From: CAYSAQ01 sp964429235 | GTDB lineage: Bacteria > Margulisbacteria > Riflemargulisbacteria > GWF2-35-9 > DYQY01 | DNA: 64,000 nt | Assembly: GCA_964429235.1 (NCBI GenBank) | Contig: CAYSAQ010000002.1 | Span: 248,001-312,000, forward strand | Reading direction: 5' to 3' | Part shown: piece by piece, positions 51,851-59,333 of the stretch | How the letters are laid out: every line of letters begins with the position of its first letter | Position numbering within the stretch: position 1 is the stretch's first letter | Position numbers and translations under genes: made by a program | Notes under the pieces: model-generated | What the model was told of the DNA's origin: nothing | Seen by the model: only the letters and a program-made list of their open reading frames with translations | Databases searched by the model: none

Positions 51851-53353
51851 ATGAATTTTAAAATAGTAGCCTCAAAGCTTAAAATTACCACTGGAATTAG
51901 TTTCCGAGCGTTGCTAAAAAAGCATCTTCAAAGCAGGGTTGTTTCATTTATTGATCTTGATACTGGGAAAGGTAGCTTCATTGCTGCTTTTAGAGAGTAT
52001 TTAGATGGTGAAGGATATATAGTTCAGCGAAGTAAAGGGACAGAACCTTTTGATTTTGTTATGAAAGATGCTGCGCTAGATGCTAGAGAGAATATAGTTA
52101 AAGCTAATGCTCAGTTTCCTGAAGAGTTTAAGTCTCTTGGCTTTCATAGTTTTGATGTCGTTACAGTTAATAGTATTGAGTCTGCGCCAGCAGCTTTGAT
52201 CGCCTGTGCAAAGGAGCGGTTAAGAAAAGAAGGCGTGCTTTTTATTACTGTTGAAGAAGGCGATGTAATGAATGGAGTAGATGCTACTCTTTCAGAAGAA
52301 ATGCAGAAACAAGGGTTTGAAGTGACTAGGTATGATAAACCGGAAGATTATCCCGAGTTTGATTCTTTCTGTAAAGCAACCGTTCTTTTAGTAGGGACAG
52401 TGAAGCTAAGCACAGAAGAACGAATAGAAAAATTTCATTATCGTAGAATGGGCATAACTGCAGATGAAAGAACTGTAGAGCAGTTTTTCTCCTTAAAGTT
52501 ATTTGAAGATGGTAAGAGTTTGTATTTGCCTAGACTTGTAAAGCCTGCGGTAGAGTTCCTGCAAACTAAAGAAGAGGAGCTTAATGCTTTGTTCTGTGAA
52601 AAGCTTGGTCTTCCAGCAGGTAGCAAGCTATTGGTTAATGGTATAACAAAACAATCACAGGGTACTATGAAGATTGTATATATGTTTAAGCTACAAGATG
52701 CTACAGGTAAAGAGCTTCATGTAGGCGTTCGGTTCTTTCCAAAAGGGCTTGCCAATGTTCCGGAAAGAATAGCAAGGGCAGATGATCTAGCAAAGCTTAG
52801 TCCAGAGATAATCAAATCATGGAAACATTATGAGATGAGTGAAATGCAGGGGAAAGTGAATATAGGCTTCTTTAATGATAGCTTCACCCATATTTCTGTA
52901 GGAGAGTTTAGAAAAGGTCAACAAGCTAGTAGTTATTTTGGCGGTCTTAGAGTAGATAAGCGTGAGCCAGCACAGATTGAGTTTGGCAAGATGGTCGCTA
53001 GATTGTGGTTGGCAGATTTGAAAAATAGCGGTAGCTCGCTTTCTGGATATTTTGATACAGACCAAACTCGCTGGGCCAGTAACCATGGTTATAATGAAGC
53101 AACTAACGAGTTCTTTTTATTTGATGTAGATATGCTGGGCAGAGTGCCTATTAATTTTATTATGGAAGCCTCCAAATGTTTAGATCATCCAAGGAATTTC
53201 CGAAAAGGGCTAATGGAACAGCTTCAGAGAATAGTTGAAGGAGAGAATCTTTCTGACTATGAACAAGAGATAAGAACAAGAATCCAAGATAAGGGAATCT
53301 TAAGCAATTTAGAGAGCTTAATAAAAGACCTAGAGATACGTAAGCTCACTTGA
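51851..53353 (+). CDS. Uncharacterised two-part protein (methyltransferase-like then kinase-like)
   Basis: A 500-residue protein. Residues about 30-190 read like a degenerate Rossmann methyltransferase (SFIDLDTGKGSFIAAFREYL, FHSFDVVTVNSIESAPAALIACAKERLRKEGVLFITVEEG), with the SAM loop altered. Residues about 260-450 have a layout reminiscent of atypical kinases (KIVYMFKL, HISVGEFRKGQQ as a hinge, then FLFDVDMLGRV), but no HGD loop is visible. Neither assignment is secure. No signal peptide is present. It is expressed from a TTCGATATATT-type promoter and precedes the tetR gene. Confidence 0.5.
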   Translation: MNFKIVASKLKITTGISFRALLKKHLQSRVVSFIDLDTGKGSFIAAFREYLDGEGYIVQRSKGTEPFDFVMKDAALDARENIVKANAQFPEEFKSLGFHSFDVVTVNSIESAPAALIACAKERLRKEGVLFITVEEGDVMNGVDATLSEEMQKQGFEVTRYDKPEDYPEFDSFCKATVLLVGTVKLSTEERIEKFHYRRMGITADERTVEQFFSLKLFEDGKSLYLPRLVKPAVEFLQTKEEELNALFCEKLGLPAGSKLLVNGITKQSQGTMKIVYMFKLQDATGKELHVGVRFFPKGLANVPERIARADDLAKLSPEIIKSWKHYEMSEMQGKVNIGFFNDSFTHISVGEFRKGQQASSYFGGLRVDKREPAQIEFGKMVARLWLADLKNSGSSLSGYFDTDQTRWASNHGYNEATNEFFLFDVDMLGRVPINFIMEASKCLDHPRNFRKGLMEQLQRIVEGENLSDYEQEIRTRIQDKGILSNLESLIKDLEIRKLT

Positions 53354-53378
53354 CTTTGTATACCGAACGGTATATACT
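53350..53378 (+). promoter_or_regulatory. Promoter and operator of the tetR gene
   Basis: TTGACT (53350-53355) and TATACT (53373-53378) are separated by exactly 17 bases, a near-consensus sigma-70 promoter. Between them is the palindrome TATACCG-AA-CGGTATA (53359-53374), placed to block RNA polymerase, so autorepression is likely. The -10 ends six bases before the ATG at 53385, so the transcript should be leaderless. Confidence 0.75.
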
Positions 53379-53384
53379 TGAGCT

Positions 53385-53954
53385 ATGTCTAACAAAGAAA
53401 ATTTATTAAAAATCGCATTAGAGCTGTTTGCATTCCGAGGATATAACGCTGTAGGAGTGCAAGATATCGTAGATGCTGCCGGGATCACAAAGCCTACGCT
53501 TTATTATTATTTTGGTAATAAGCAGGGACTTCTAGAGGCAGTAATAAAAAAGCATTATGATTTATTATTAGAGAATTTGTCAGGCGCTACTAACTATAAT
53601 GGTGATTTTATTCTGTCAGTGAATAATACAATTAAGACGAGTTTGTTGTTTGCTAACCAACACCCTGTATTTTTTAGATTGTATTTATCGCTTACCTATT
53701 CACCTGCTGATAGTGAAGCTTTTAAATCTATTGAAAGTTACAACAAGAGCTTGAAAGATATGGTTACAAAGCTATTTGTAGAGGCAGTGCCGTCGCATGG
53801 GAATTTGAGAGGTCACGAAGGCTTGCTAAGCATGTCATTCATAGGCCTGATAAATCATTATGGGTTTGCCATAATCAACAAAGAAATAGAGTTTAGTGAA
53901 CAGTTTGTGCATCAAGCGTCACAGCATTTTATGCATGGGGTTTATTCACTCTAA
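53385..53954 (+). CDS. TetR/AcrR family transcriptional regulator
   Basis: A 189-residue TetR-type repressor. Residues 1-50 are the helix-turn-helix domain (LKIALELFAFRGYNAVGVQDIVDAAGITKPTLYYYFGNKQGLLEAVI). The remaining helical domain would bind an unknown ligand. A 16-base palindrome overlaps its own promoter and a different one lies in front of the downstream amylase-family gene, so it probably represses itself and perhaps that gene. Confidence 0.92.
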   Translation: MSNKENLLKIALELFAFRGYNAVGVQDIVDAAGITKPTLYYYFGNKQGLLEAVIKKHYDLLLENLSGATNYNGDFILSVNNTIKTSLLFANQHPVFFRLYLSLTYSPADSEAFKSIESYNKSLKDMVTKLFVEAVPSHGNLRGHEGLLSMSFIGLINHYGFAIINKEIEFSEQFVHQASQHFMHGVYSL

Positions 53955-53973
53955 GTTTTTTTTAGCATTTATA

Positions 53974-53989
53974 TACCTACTGGTAGGTA
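53974..53989 (+). promoter_or_regulatory. Palindromic operator upstream of the amylase-family gene
   Basis: TACCTAC-TG-GTAGGTA is a 7-bp inverted repeat with a two-base centre, the same geometry as the operator in the tetR promoter but with different arms (only the outer TA and a CC/GG are shared). It lies about 20 bases before the ATG at 54007, near a TATATA. Confidence 0.6.
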
Positions 53990-54006
53990 GGAGAAGGAGA
54001 GAAGAA

Positions 54007-55314
54007 ATGAATATATGTAAGAAACAAATTTATCATCTGTACACGTTAGGAGCTTTGAGGCATGGAGAGGGGTTGAGCTCTTTGAAGGATTGGGGAGGGT
54101 ATTGGAAGGATTTATCTATTACTACATTATTGTTAGGGCCTTTATTTCAGAGTAATGACCATGGGTATGATGTAGTGGATTATTATAAGGTTGATGAACG
54201 GTTAGGCAATAATGATGATTTGAAATCGTTAGTAGGCTCGTTAAAGAAACAAGGGATAGAGGTCTATTTGGATGCAGTATTTCATCATGTTGGTAGAGGG
54301 TTCTTTGCGTTCCAGGATGTGTTAGCTCATCGTGAACATTCAAAGTATTTTCATTGGTTTTTTATTAACCAGGCAGGTAACTCGCATTTTGATGATGGAT
54401 TTGATTATCAAACATGGGAAGGCCATTATGATCTAGTAAAGCTGAACCTGCATAATCCTGAAGTGAAACAATTTTTGTTTGAAGCAGTAAAATATTGGGT
54501 GCAGGAGTTTGGGATAAGTGGGCTACGTTTGGATGTAGCACATGAGCTAGAGCCAAGCTTTATCGCTGAGCTTAGGATCTTTTGCGAATCGTTAGATGGC
54601 GAAGTTGTTTTGATTGGCGAAGCTATCCATGGTGATTATAGGCAATGGGTGAATGATACAGCTATGCATTCTGTGACTAATTATGAAGTCTATAAAGGGA
54701 TGTTCTCTAGCCATAATGATCGCAATTATTTTGAGATAGCACATTCGCTTGAGCGACAATATTCTGATTCTCAAGGTATTTATAAGAATATGTGTCTTTA
54801 TAATTTTGTAGATAATCATGATACTAGTCGGATTAGTAGTGCGTTGCAGAATCATAATCATTTGTATTCGTTACATATTTTGATGTACACCATTCCAGGC
54901 TGTCCGTCTTTATATTATGGGAGTGAGTTTGGGATGGAAGGTAAGAAAGAGAATGGCAGTGACTGGAACCTTAGACCTTCGCTAGATATACATTATTGCA
55001 AGAGCCATGGAACAAAACAGCAGATATTCAAACATATTTGCAAGTTAGCAGATATTAGAAAACATCACCCATCGTTAGCGTCAGGTGAGTATAAACAATT
55101 ATTTGTTGCTAGTGAGCAGCTTGGGTTTGTTCGTTTTGATAATGAGAAACAATATATAGTGTTAGTTAATATGAGTGATGCAGAAGTAGAGGTGGATATT
55201 GATAATAATTGGCCAAGAGGAGCGTGTTGGGATTTGCTTAATGATGAGCGGGTTGAGCTTGGTAGTAAGATAAATATTTCGGCTAACTGGGGACGGATTA
55301 TAGAGGTAGTGTAG
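54007..55314 (+). CDS. Alpha-amylase family (GH13) glycosidase
   Basis: Start at the ATG at 54007, preceded by AGAAGGAGAG. The 435-residue protein has all four GH13 regions: EVYLDAVFHHVG (I), GLRLDVAHEL with the nucleophile Asp (II), VVLIGEAIHG with the acid/base Glu (III) and FVDNHDTSR (IV). A C-terminal beta domain follows from about residue 360. There is no signal peptide, so it acts in the cytoplasm on maltodextrin, glycogen or trehalose-type substrates. It probably forms a regulon with the adjacent TetR protein. Confidence 0.88.
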   Translation: MNICKKQIYHLYTLGALRHGEGLSSLKDWGGYWKDLSITTLLLGPLFQSNDHGYDVVDYYKVDERLGNNDDLKSLVGSLKKQGIEVYLDAVFHHVGRGFFAFQDVLAHREHSKYFHWFFINQAGNSHFDDGFDYQTWEGHYDLVKLNLHNPEVKQFLFEAVKYWVQEFGISGLRLDVAHELEPSFIAELRIFCESLDGEVVLIGEAIHGDYRQWVNDTAMHSVTNYEVYKGMFSSHNDRNYFEIAHSLERQYSDSQGIYKNMCLYNFVDNHDTSRISSALQNHNHLYSLHILMYTIPGCPSLYYGSEFGMEGKKENGSDWNLRPSLDIHYCKSHGTKQQIFKHICKLADIRKHHPSLASGEYKQLFVASEQLGFVRFDNEKQYIVLVNMSDAEVEVDIDNNWPRGACWDLLNDERVELGSKINISANWGRIIEVV

Positions 55315-55361
55315 GACAGCCAATAGTTAGTTGGCTGCCCATTTAGTTTACATTAGGACTA

Positions 55362-56210
55362 TTAGTCTTTTTTATTAATAGGAATAACGTTGCCAGCTAG
55401 TTCGCCGATTACGTTGATTAGATCGCTATTAGAAGGAATTACTATTTTAGAATTGTTCTTCAAAGATTCGCTTACTGTTTCAAGCTTTTTAAGAAGTTGA
55501 GCGTTACCTTTGAAATACTTTTCAGCTGATTCGTTAACTATCTTAATCGCTTCACCGTCAGCTTCAGCTTTCAGCTTGATTGCTGTTGCGATACCTTCTG
55601 CTTTTTTGATTTCGGCTCTTCTTTCACCATCTGCTTTTGTTTCAATAGCTGTTGCCATATCAAGTGCTGCGATCTTTTCGTTCTCTGCTTTAACAACCAT
55701 GTTCATGGCCATCTGTACGTCTTCCGGTGGTTCGATTCTTTGAAGCTCTACTCTTACAACAGTGATGCCCCATTGGCTAACTTGTTTGTCTAAAATAGAC
55801 TCTACTTGTTCGTTGATTGCATCTCTATTCTCGTTAGCTTCAGTCAGTGTCATTTTCCCGATTACTGCCCTTAGAGTAGTCTTAGCAAGTGACGGAACTG
55901 CTGTTTTGTAGTCGTTAACTTTATAGATTGAATCAGAAGGGTTAGTTACTTTGTAATAAACAACTCCATCAACTTCTGCGTTAAGTTTGTCTTTTGTAAT
56001 TATTGATTGAGGGTCGATATCAACACGTTGTTCAGTGGTGTTGATGTAGTACATGTTTTGTAAGATAGGGATAATCCAAGTGAAACCTGCTGTAGCTGTT
56101 TTAGAGTATTTCCCTAGCGTTTCTATAACTCCTAATTCTACTGGGCGCAAGATCCTAATTCCCATAGCGAATATAACAATGATTGGTACAAGTAAGACTA
56201 AAATTTCCAT
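55362..56210 (-). CDS. SPFH/band 7 (stomatin-like) membrane protein
   Basis: A 282-residue protein with one N-terminal span (residues 3-20, ILVLLVPIIVIFAMGIRI), then the band-7 domain: RPVELGVIETLGKY, TTEQRVDIDPQSIITKDKLNAEVDGVVYYKV and the TLRAVIGKMTLTEANENRDAINEQV block. The C-terminal half is a long coiled coil rich in Ala/Glu/Lys. It is the stomatin/QmcA class, forming large membrane-bound oligomers; the client is unknown, and no NfeD partner is adjacent. AACGGAGG precedes the ATG. Confidence 0.9.
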   Translation of the reverse strand: MEILVLLVPIIVIFAMGIRILRPVELGVIETLGKYSKTATAGFTWIIPILQNMYYINTTEQRVDIDPQSIITKDKLNAEVDGVVYYKVTNPSDSIYKVNDYKTAVPSLAKTTLRAVIGKMTLTEANENRDAINEQVESILDKQVSQWGITVVRVELQRIEPPEDVQMAMNMVVKAENEKIAALDMATAIETKADGERRAEIKKAEGIATAIKLKAEADGEAIKIVNESAEKYFKGNAQLLKKLETVSESLKNNSKIVIPSNSDLINVIGELAGNVIPINKKD

Positions 56211-56364
56211 GATTTTTCCTCCGTTTTTTATAAGTTCTGAATATAGAATAACACATAATCATATTAAAACCTGAAACCTTTCCACTTGATAACACGTATA
56301 GCTGAAGAGGTCTGAAAAATAACAAATTAGTGAAATATATTTAGTTTATTTTCGAAGTATTAAT

Positions 56365-58173
56365 ATGAAAAGAAAAATAACATCTTTTGATGCTGAAGCA
56401 AATCTAATAAAATCTAAGCTAGCAAAAATTAAATGTATTGTTTTAGATTGTGATAATGTTTTATGGGACGGGGTAGCGGCAGAAGGTTCTATTTCGATAA
56501 CCCCTGAGCATGTTGAGCTTTATAAATTGCTATTACTGGCAAAGAATAAGGGATACATGTTAGCGCTTAATAGCAAGAATTCCTTGGATAATATTAAAAG
56601 AGTTTTACGTGAGAATAAACAAATATTGTTTTCATTGGATGATTTTGTTAGCGTGCAGGTGAACTGGGAAAGTAAGGCCGATAATATGGCTACAATACTT
56701 AAAGATACAAATATTAAGCCAGATGCGTTGTTGTTTTTTGATGATGACCTGCGCCAACAGGTAGAGGTTGCGGCTGCATTTAATGATATTTTACTGCCAT
56801 CAATAGGCAGGTATGATATCCAAAATATTTTAAAAATTACAAAGATGCTTGTTAATAAATTATCAGCTTTAACCAAAGAAGATAGTCTTAGAACGATCAT
56901 GATTCAACAGAATCATAAAAGAAAAGAGCTAAGCGCTCAGTTTAGTTGCAGAGAAGAGTTCCTAGTATGGTTAGAACCCAAGATTGGTATTAAAAGTGTT
57001 TCAGCAGAAATGGATAGAGCACAATATGCTGAGCAGGTTGATAATGATAGGGTTGCTCAGCTTTTTGAAAGAACAAATCAGTTTAATCTTTCAGGCAATA
57101 AGAAGATGCCATATCCGACACTTTTGGATTGGGAAGTAGCGCACGATTTGCCGCCATTCTTAGCTGAGAGCGAGGTTGATGGGGATAGAGAAAAGTTTTC
57201 ATTTGTTTTTGATTATGAAGATAAACTCGGGAGTTTGGGGACAGTTGGGGCGTGTGTTTATGAATATCACAAACCTAATGGAAGAGTTGTTCTTGATGAG
57301 TTTATGCTTAGTTGTCGAGCATTTGGGCTTCAGGTAGAGCAAATGATAATCAATCATATTATCAACAAGCATGGTGCTCGTAAGATAGATGCAGACTTGA
57401 CCAATGCAGGGGCGAAGGTAAAAGAATTTTTGCAGTCGATACCTACTTCTTGGGGAATTGAGTGGAAGCATGATGAGAATGGAAGGACGCCAAATATAGA
57501 GCTGCGGGATGTTAGATGTTTTGAGTTAGTTGCTAAAGATACTTATGAACCTCCTCCCAAAAAGATTATTAAACTTCCGACATCATCTGAAGTTATTTAT
57601 GATCGGCAAAATAATCTAAAGAGTCTTTATCCTGATTATGAGCCAGAAAGTGAGAATGATAAATTGTTCTTAAATAGTGTTAAAAAAAGTTGCACTGGAA
57701 AGCAGGTACTAATTCCTTCATTTCTAGCAGAGACACATTATACTTGTGCTGATGAGATTGATGACAATGCGTTTTCACTGAGTGAAAGGTTTGCTGACGT
57801 TACTTTTTTTAATGAAGATGTAGGTGGTGGCGGTGAATGGGGTGAAGGCGCGGTCTATACAGACATTAGATACAAGGTGAAGGAGGGGCTTAGTCTTAAG
57901 CTTAATCCAGTAATGGTAGACAATGTCGCTAAGTATTTAGTGAAGAATAAAGAATTGATAAATAAATGTGATGTTGATTTATTGCCAAGTGTGGTGATTT
58001 TATTTTATTTGTTGCCTGTGAGTGCAGGTCAATTAGAAATAATAATTAATGGAGGCACATTGGATAATTTTATACAAAGAGTTGGCGAGAGTCATGGATA
58101 TGAGGGACATTATCAATTGCTGTATCTCCCTGTGTCTCTCAAAACGTCAGCTTTCTCTAAACTGTTCGATTAA
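56365..58173 (+). CDS. FkbH-like HAD-IIIC protein with GNAT-like and unknown C-terminal regions
   Basis: A 602-residue protein. Residues about 20-165 are a HAD-IIIC domain: VLDCDNVLWDG holds the two catalytic Asp residues (D28, D30), ALNSKN the second motif and LFFDDDLRQ the acidic motif IV. Residues about 190-355 look like the acetyltransferase-like domain that follows in FkbH proteins (RTNQFNLSG, then DEFMLSCRAFGLQVEQMII). Residues about 400-602 are an extra region I do not recognise. FkbH proteins dephosphorylate 1,3-bisphosphoglycerate and load glyceryl on an ACP; an ACP is encoded in this window but not nearby. Confidence 0.78.
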   Translation: MKRKITSFDAEANLIKSKLAKIKCIVLDCDNVLWDGVAAEGSISITPEHVELYKLLLLAKNKGYMLALNSKNSLDNIKRVLRENKQILFSLDDFVSVQVNWESKADNMATILKDTNIKPDALLFFDDDLRQQVEVAAAFNDILLPSIGRYDIQNILKITKMLVNKLSALTKEDSLRTIMIQQNHKRKELSAQFSCREEFLVWLEPKIGIKSVSAEMDRAQYAEQVDNDRVAQLFERTNQFNLSGNKKMPYPTLLDWEVAHDLPPFLAESEVDGDREKFSFVFDYEDKLGSLGTVGACVYEYHKPNGRVVLDEFMLSCRAFGLQVEQMIINHIINKHGARKIDADLTNAGAKVKEFLQSIPTSWGIEWKHDENGRTPNIELRDVRCFELVAKDTYEPPPKKIIKLPTSSEVIYDRQNNLKSLYPDYEPESENDKLFLNSVKKSCTGKQVLIPSFLAETHYTCADEIDDNAFSLSERFADVTFFNEDVGGGGEWGEGAVYTDIRYKVKEGLSLKLNPVMVDNVAKYLVKNKELINKCDVDLLPSVVILFYLLPVSAGQLEIIINGGTLDNFIQRVGESHGYEGHYQLLYLPVSLKTSAFSKLFD

Positions 58174-58229
58174 ATTCTAATGATATTTCATCCTTGATAA
58201 ATTAACTAAAGCCTCATAATATTAACCTT

Positions 58230-58565
58230 ATGAGTGAAACACCAATATGTCCGAAATGTAATTATGAATACACCTACGAAGATGGCATTATGTACGTTTG
58301 CCCAGACTGTAACCATGAATGGGCTACAGCTAGCGTAGATGGAGCAGAGGAGTTTACTGTATTTGATTCTCATGGCAACCAGCTTGCTGATGGAGATACT
58401 GTAGTAGTAACAAAAGACCTTAAAATAAAGGGTACATCATCTGTGGTCAAACAGGGCACGAAGGTAAAGAACATAAGGCTTGTAGATAGCGACCATAATA
58501 TAGATTGTAAGATAACTGGCATTGGCCCAATGAAGCTAAAGTCAGAATTTGTAAAAAAGGGATAG
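58230..58565 (+). CDS. yjdM: PhnA/YjdM family zinc-ribbon protein
   Basis: A 111-residue protein. CPKC...CPDCNHEW is a zinc ribbon (residues 7-30) and DSHGNQLADGDTVVVTKDLKIKGTSSVVKQGTKVKNIRLV is the SH3-like domain of the YjdM/PhnA family. Despite the old name it is not linked to phosphonate use by this context. Function is unknown. CATAAT nine bases upstream of the ATG replaces a Shine-Dalgarno. Confidence 0.92.
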   Translation: MSETPICPKCNYEYTYEDGIMYVCPDCNHEWATASVDGAEEFTVFDSHGNQLADGDTVVVTKDLKIKGTSSVVKQGTKVKNIRLVDSDHNIDCKITGIGPMKLKSEFVKKG

Positions 58566-58571
58566 AATGCA

Positions 58572-58638
58572 CCCTTCCGTCAGCCTGCACTTCGAGAGCC
58601 TCAGTGACCAGACTGCCACCTTCCCTTCTAAAGGGAAG
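58572..58638. repeat. Dispersed palindromic repeat copy
   Basis: Starts CCCTTCCGTC, contains 22 bases (58588-58609) identical to 41882-41903, and ends in the hairpin CTTCCCTT/AAGGGAAG (58620-58638, CTA loop) that parallels the one at 39209. It combines parts of both other copies. Confidence 0.75.
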
Positions 58639-58693
58639 AATATTTTTCATTTAGAGATAATACTTACTTGCGAAATTGTTCAATAAAACTTAG

Positions 58694-58699
58694 TATTAT
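58694..58699 (+). promoter_or_regulatory. -10-like box of the exonuclease gene
   Basis: TATTAT ends four bases before the ATG at 58704 (an overlapping TAGTAT ends seven bases before it). No Shine-Dalgarno is seen. Confidence 0.4.
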
Positions 58700-58703
58700 C
58701 CCT

Positions 58704-59276
58704 ATGAATATAATAATTTTTGATACGGAAACAAATGGGTTTAAAGGAAGTAGCGTACTTTCGATTTCAGCAGTAAAAGTAGCAGTAGATGGCGATAACT
58801 TTGAGATATTAGATAAGTATTCTAGATATTATTTTAGAAACAAAGGTGAAGCTTTTAATCCACATGCGATAAAAGTTAATGGGCTTTCTGATGATGTTAT
58901 TCTTGCAAAAAGAATGTTCAAAGTTTATCCAGAGCATTTCAACGAAGATATAGATTCTTTTCTAGAGTTTTGTGGTGATTCTAAGCATTTTGTAGGACAT
59001 AATATCGAGTTTGATATGTCGTTCCTGCCAAATATTGATGTTAATACTTTTTGTACAATGAAGACTAATACTGCTGTTGTTAAGATGAAGAGTACTTATA
59101 AGAATAGTTATAAATATCCTAAGTTAATTGAGACTGCTAATTTTTATGGCATAGAGCTTCAAGCAGATAAGCTTCACGATAGTATGTATGATGTGGAAGT
59201 TACTTTTGATGTGCTTAAGAAGATGTGTGGACATGAAGTGGCTAAGGTTTCTGTAGAAGAGTTTATTAGTTCTTAA
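58704..59276 (+). CDS. DnaQ-like DEDDh 3'-5' exonuclease
   Basis: Start placed at the ATG at 58704, where the nuclease fold begins (MNIIIFDTETNGF); an in-frame TTG 36 bases upstream is unlikely. The 190-residue protein has ExoI DTET (Asp and Glu), ExoII FVGHNIEFDMSFL (Asp) and ExoIII LHDSMYDVEVT (His and Asp), so all DEDDh residues are present. It could be a small proofreading-like or RNase T-like nuclease. It opens the accessory stretch that runs to the right edge. Confidence 0.85.
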   Translation: MNIIIFDTETNGFKGSSVLSISAVKVAVDGDNFEILDKYSRYYFRNKGEAFNPHAIKVNGLSDDVILAKRMFKVYPEHFNEDIDSFLEFCGDSKHFVGHNIEFDMSFLPNIDVNTFCTMKTNTAVVKMKSTYKNSYKYPKLIETANFYGIELQADKLHDSMYDVEVTFDVLKKMCGHEVAKVSVEEFISS

Positions 59277-59321
59277 TACTGTTCTGCCTCCATTAACCTT
59301 TAGCAATCATGTTAATTTAGA

Positions 59322-59327
59322 TATACT
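59322..59327 (+). promoter_or_regulatory. -10-like box of the DUF1016-nuclease gene
   Basis: TATACT ends six bases before the ATG at 59334, with TTAGCA 16 bases upstream as a weak -35. Confidence 0.45.
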
Positions 59328-59333
59328 TAAATA

